Source: Brachypterus glaber
Taxonomy: Eukaryota; Arthropoda; Insecta; Coleoptera; Kateretidae
DNA length: 64,000 nt
Assembly: GCA_958510825.1 (NCBI GenBank)
Contig: OY294044.1
Span: forward strand, 42,745,550 to 42,809,549
Direction: 5' to 3'
This document shows, piece after piece, positions 59,136 through 64,000 of this stretch. The position numbers and the translations under genes were made by a program. How positions within the stretch are numbered: the first letter of the stretch is position 1; the number at the start of each line of letters is the position of its first letter. The notes below the pieces were generated by a model. That model saw only the letters and a program-made list of their open reading frames with translations. It ran no database searches and was not told the origin of the DNA.

Positions 59136-60651
59136 ATTACATCCTAAATCATAATCTAAATTATTTTTAACGGAAATGTTTATGTTTTAAAAATTATTTA
59201 AATCAGATGAGACAGAAAAGAAGTTTTTATTTTCAGTATCGAAATTTCCAAAAGAACCCATCATTATTGCTTTACTTTCTTCTTGCGTTAGTAAAAAAAT
59301 TTAGAAAAATTTTTATTGCTTTTTTTACGTTTCTGGACGTTTTATGTCCAAAAAATATGATTTCCGTCAAAAAAAAATTCTCTGGTGTTCGGTCGGTCTG
59401 TGTGTCCGGAAAATTTGTGACCACGATAATTCAAGAACGTTTGGGGCTAAAGACTTCAAATTTTGACCATAGGTTAATTATCTAAAGTTCTAGGCTGGGA
59501 TTGTTTTTGGTAAAAATCGTATTGGGGTAAGGGAGTAAAATGGGATAAAAATATATTTTTTTAAAACATTTTTTTTACAATTTATTTTTCTTTTTACGAA
59601 AAAATAAACTTTTTTAAAATTTTATTTTTTTTTGAAAAACGAATTTTTTTAAACTTTTTTTTTTTTATTTTTTTTATTTTTTTTTTGTTTTTGATTTTAA
59701 TTAACCTAGGCCTATAGAGGAACGTATTTTTTTGTTGGCAGCAGTATTTTCATTATTGCTGGAACGGTTTTTTTGGTTTATTTTTTACTTTTTTTATTTA
59801 TGTTGCATTATAACTTGCGTAAAATAAGTATAAAAAAAAATGCAATATACTGTCCACAGTGAATAGTATATAATGGAATGCAAAGCATATTATTAATACC
59901 CGTCATTAAAACGTAAAATTTTAACTCTTGAAATTTTAGTATGATTTTGTTATTAAAATGCCTGGGAATTTTAAATACACTGCCAAATCATATCACATGA
60001 TTTTTCTCAATGTATATAAAAAATTATATTGGCTTATTTTTATTTCCGAAATCCTTCATTATCAAGGGTTTGAAAGAGAACCTATTATAATTGTTGTTTA
60101 GGAAACACATTGGGTATTAACCAGCCATTTTAATGGCCCAGTATAATTATTATTAATTACACTGGACCACAAAAAAAAAAAACAAAAATGAAAAATTATT
60201 AATCATAAGATACATTATTTTTAATATACTTTGACGTGTTGGAGCCGAAAATATTATCCATATTCTCGTATCACGTCAAATTGTATTACTACAAAAGGGT
60301 GAAAATGGAAAAATTGCAGTGTTTCATAATCTTTGTAAGGCTCTAGAGGCCGACTATTTGCACCATTAATGTGCTATATCATTCGATCAGCTGGTTAAGT
60401 TTTATAAGCCACCTTTCACATCTTTTTGGATATTTTTAATCTATTTGTTGTTAATTTGGCCACCGTCCGGGTTCGATTCCTGGGTGGAAAATTAGCTTTT
60501 ATTAAAAAAATATATATCCAGCACTAAAAAAAAAATTAAAAAAATATTTTGTTCAAAATTTACGAAGATTGAATAACAACGCTACTCAAAAATTTGCCGT
60601 CATTTTAGTTGATTTAAGACATATTTGATGCGCTAGGTGTTTTTTTCTTTT
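59136..60651. other. No gene; repeat relics and low complexity
   Basis: About 59375-59520 is a reverse copy of the GACCGACCGA-type dispersed repeat. 59540-59700 is homopolymer A/T-rich. About 59845-59895 resembles the 13.4-15.5 kb satellite (CCACAGTGAATAGTATATAATGGAATGC against its CCACTGTGAAGAATTTACCATGGAATGC). About 60255-60300 has an inverted partner at about 63590-63640. Confidence 0.5.
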
Positions 60652-60701
<50 letters not shown>

Positions 60702-61890
60702 CTTTATTAAATAGGATTCATCCTAATATAAGAGTTACAAAATAAGTAAAAAAATACAATATATAACTTAATAATATTACAAAAGCAATAATATTAATAT
60801 CCAAAACAAAAATTTAAATAAAATAAATCTAAGTTAAACATTACATTACTGAGTAAATATATGCAAGAAGTTGTATTTTAAATACTAGAATAGATGAACA
60901 TGATTTAATGTTATTTGGTAGCTTATTAAACTGTTCAATGCCCCTGATAAATAAAGAATTTCTTGTATTATTTAAATTAACTCTTGGTATATAAATGTTT
61001 CTATTATTTCTTGTATCATGGTAATGAATTTCATGCTGATACACTATAACATCTTGAAAATAAGCAGGAGTTAGTCCTTTAGTAATTTTAAAGATGAAAA
61101 GAATAGAACAGTAAAATAGTCTATTTGATACCGAAAGCCATTGGAGAGTAGATAGCATAGACAAAATAGGGGTCCTTCGATTACATTTTAAAATTATTCT
61201 CATTCCTCTATTTTGTAGTTTTTGCAACTGTGATATTTTATTTAAATTAAATTGAGACATAACTGAAGGACAGTAATCAAAGTGAGGCTGAATGATAGAT
61301 TTGTACACTGTGATCTTAGTTTCATTGGAAAGGTTATTAGCAATTCTGGAGAAAAAGTACAATTTTTTAGAAATTTTGGAATAAATATAATTAAAGTGAC
61401 TGTCAAAAGATAATATATTGTCAATTTTAAATCCCAAATATTTAATTTCAGTAACAAATTCAATTTTTTTATTGTTTATCATTAAATTTATATTATTTAC
61501 GTCAATGTTATTATATTTATATCTAGTTGTAAGAATCATAGCTTTTGTTTTATCTACGTTTAGTTTTAACTTATTAACATTCAAATATTTATAAATAGCT
61601 TTTAACAATTTATTCATTTTTTCTATTATTTCCTCTAAATTAAACCCACTGATCACAAACAACGCATCATCAGCAAATAAATTAATAAATTCACAGTCAC
61701 AAAACAAATCTATATCATTTATATAGAGAAGAAACAATATTGGACCCAAGACACTGCCTTGAGGGACACCAAAATTGTTTCTACGTCTATCAGATGATAT
61801 ACCACCTACTCTTACCCTCTGAAATCTCCCAGATAAGTAGTCTTTAATCCACTTTAATACCTTACCTCGAATACCGTATTTTTTTAACTT
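60652..61890 (-). mobile_element. 5'-truncated jockey/CR1-type LINE, (AAT)n tail
   Basis: A minus-strand fragment begins mid reverse transcriptase near 61890 and ends in an (ATT/AAT)n tail at 60652-60702. The tail just after the coding 3' end is the usual LINE terminus. No clear target duplication was found. It differs from the Loa-like element: no RNase H, and AT-rich like its surroundings. Confidence 0.85.
60841..61890 (-). pseudogene. Reverse transcriptase, C-terminal part
   Basis: The open frame, lacking a 5' end, starts KKYGIRGKVLKWIKDYLSGR and continues VPQGSVLGPILFLLYINDI, then the catalytic LFADDALF, LKLNVDKTKAMIL, IKYLGFKID and the C-terminal FDYCPSVMSQF and STLQWLSVSNRL blocks. These are reverse-transcriptase palm motifs 4-7, thumb and the conserved tail of jockey/CR1-like elements. 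The upstream endonuclease and early palm are absent. No internal stop is seen, so the fragment may be fairly recent. Confidence 0.85.
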
Positions 61891-61905
61891 TATAGTTATA
61901 GTACA

Positions 61906-64000
61906 AAAAAATAGGGTCTATTTTTTTTTGTCGTGAATTTATTCTCTATTAATAGGTCTCTAAGCTAAAAAACAGGCAGTAAAATCTCCATGAACATTTT
62001 ATTGATGGTAGAAAAAAAATATTGAACTATTTAATGTTTATTTAAAGTAACTTAAATGTTTTTAACACGATCGCGACGACACCACGCGACGTTCAGGATT
62101 TAAGACTATACATATATAGTTTTCTAATCATCACATTGACTATTTAATAATGGTTGTGTACTTTACTAAAAGAAACTTCTAAATTACTGAAATGTTTTAT
62201 AAAATAGGGCCTTTTTTGGTTGTATAGACATTATATAGTGGTATTTAACTGCCTCATATAAGATATGCTGTATAGCATTTTAAACAGCCTTAATAAAACA
62301 AAATTTTCTAGTAGGGTGAATTCAAAACTTTTTTATTTTTACAAACCGTACATATTATGTGTACTAAAATTAAAGCCATAAATATAATTAGAATTTTTTT
62401 TTTTTGGCTAACCCATTGTTCACTTTATCTCAAAAAAAAAAACGAACTGATCAAAAAACAAAATTACCGAAATATGTACATGTGCAAAACTTTTGGTCCA
62501 AAAGGTCCCTGGTAAAAAAGAAAAGTGTATTTTTGTAGAGCAGTGTACTTAAAATTAACTGGAAAATAATTGTTTTCCATCTATTTGCCAGTCTTCGTTA
62601 ATTTTAAACATATTTAATTTTCTCTATGCTGGAAGGTTTTTTATGATATTTTTTATGTCTTCACACGGTGACCCCCAAAAAATATAAGTTAAACTAGAAA
62701 TATGAAAAAAACGGCGACACCACATGTAGCCACATACCTCATATCATTGCGAAAAGTATGTTTTTTGAGGTTCTGTTGAAAATTGGAGCTATCTTTTAAA
62801 TTCCGACCTCAGATTCGGAGTCAGCGGCTCAAAATACATAGCAATTGACTAGTCAAGTCTGTCGGAGATGCAACTTTTTTAATTTTGTGTGGCTGTGTTA
62901 TGTCTGCAACTAAATGTCCGATCAAAAAAAGTTTTTTACCAAAGATTTTTATTTTTTTGAGGGGAATTAAATAACAGTAAAAAAATATATGTTTGTACTT
63001 AAAAAAACAAAGTTGACCTTGAAATGACATTGAACACGTAAATATCCGTAAAAAATAAATACGCCATTTTGTTTCCACCATTAAAATAAACAAATTTTTT
63101 TCGACATTTTTTTTTCTAAAATGCATAGTATTCGAGATAATTGAAAGTTTCAGGTCAAAAAAAAAAACACCCGGTATAACCCTATATTGTATTAATAACG
63201 CTATTATTCTATCAGTGTATTTTTGAAGAAAATTATGTCAAATTATCAATAGTTCCATATTTTCTTTTGGTATTTCTATTAGTATCATCTTAGTGCCTAA
63301 GTTAATGTTTCATGCAATTATGTCTATCCTCTAAACTAAGAACAAAACCCAATGTATATAATAATAGAATCAAATCATAAGGTAAAATTTGTTTTTTTGC
63401 GCCTGAGCAAAAAAAACAAATTTCTCCTGAAAAAAATTTTCCTAAAAAATACAGTTTTAATACGACCTTTTGCACTTTGAGGGACGATTCTGACCTTTTT
63501 GTAAGTAAAACTTAAAAAAATATATATTATTTCTTTATCGGCAACTGACAGCAGTTCTACAATTTTTGCTAGTCAAATTACCCACTATTTGTCTTTTGTA
63601 ATAAAACAAATTGATATGATACGAGAATGTGGATATCGTGGACGTGTTAATAAAATACTGTCATTTGAGCTGCTACCTATAAGTTGTCTAAAACCCATCA
63701 TTTTTACTTTCTCTTTTAAGAGGAAGTAATATGGTTAACCTAGAATTTTTTAACCTTTGCCTATTTTTTATTAGTCTAAGGACTTTTCAAATTCGAGCTA
63801 AAAAAATTGTATGTATGGTGCTCCTCTAAAAAAGAAAATAGGAGTATGTTACCTAAATGTAACATTGGGCAATAAATCATGAAATCTATAAAAATATTGC
63901 TGCTAAAAAAACAAGGCTTTCCACATAATTTAACCAATTATATTATTTTAAAACTCTTTGTAAAAGAGTAGAGCTTTTAAATCTGGTGTTATAAAGTTCA
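61906..64000. other. AT-rich stretch, no gene
   Basis: No supported gene. A TE-like tip (CACCCGGTATAACCC) lies at about 63165. 63590-63640 is the inverted partner of 60255-60300. The 101-codon ORF at 62821-63126 is unrecognised. Confidence 0.35.

Noticed and set aside
60455..60495. tRNA-like GGGTTCGATTCC with possible acceptor GGTGG
   Set aside because: The T-arm-like stem pairs 4 of 5, but no D- or anticodon arm could be placed upstream and no tail or duplication was found.

Overview
This is an AT-rich, gene-poor, transposon-packed piece of an animal genome, most likely an insect. The pointers are the families present: a Loa/I-like non-LTR retrotransposon with an RNase H domain and a DUF4780-like ORF1, Foldback/MULE-type elements carrying FLYWCH fingers, piggyBac, pogo and mariner-like fragments, many TA-flanked MITEs, and a retrocopy of a USP2-type deubiquitinase. 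I see no intact host gene, rRNA gene or functional tRNA. No species is assigned.

Layout. 1-13.3 kb: foldback MITEs (1180-1713; 2512-3894), a 2.7-kb terminal-inverted-repeat (TIR) element (3908-6647), a 198-bp retroposon with a 13-bp target duplication (7930-8127), a hAT-like MITE and degraded repeats. 13.37-15.5 kb: a satellite of ~290-bp units, partly in an alternating two-unit arrangement. 16.6-22 kb: MITEs, a pogo-type DNA-binding fragment (17793-17948) and a 2.3-kb long-armed element (19265-21554). 23.1-24.4 kb: a GC-rich MULE deletion derivative with tandem-repeat TIRs, an 8-bp target duplication and the relic N-terminus of a FLYWCH-MULE transposase. 28.8-31.8 kb: a TA-type element holding a perfect 105-bp-arm palindrome, then a 1.75-kb palindromic element with a 4-bp duplication. 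32-39 kb: mariner-like transposase relic, minisatellites and MITEs.

40.8-48.35 kb: an inverted-repeat element carrying a full-length 5.85-kb Loa-like LINE (40908-46759, minus strand, 12-bp target duplication). Its ORF1 is open and its ORF2 is interrupted only by a tRNA-derived SINE (42308-42585).

51.14-56.51 kb: the most unusual locus. A 5.37-kb Foldback-like element has TIRs of tandem 16-mers and an 8-bp duplication. It carries a two-exon gene that joins a FLYWCH-like finger to a RING finger. That gene is split by a second element (53028-55595, 4-bp duplication GTTA), one arm of which is split again by a third element (53179-54063). A LINE 3' fragment lies elsewhere in the outer element. 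The two inner insertions can be checked within the window, because the gene frame and the opposite arm act as empty sites.

57.98-59.14 kb: decayed intronless USP2-like pseudogene. 60.65-61.89 kb: 5'-truncated jockey/CR1-type LINE with an (AAT)n tail. The rest is AT-rich sequence in which I see nothing definable. The genes do not form a host pathway; the window records layered mobile-element insertions, in which elements with self-complementary arms are the recurring theme.
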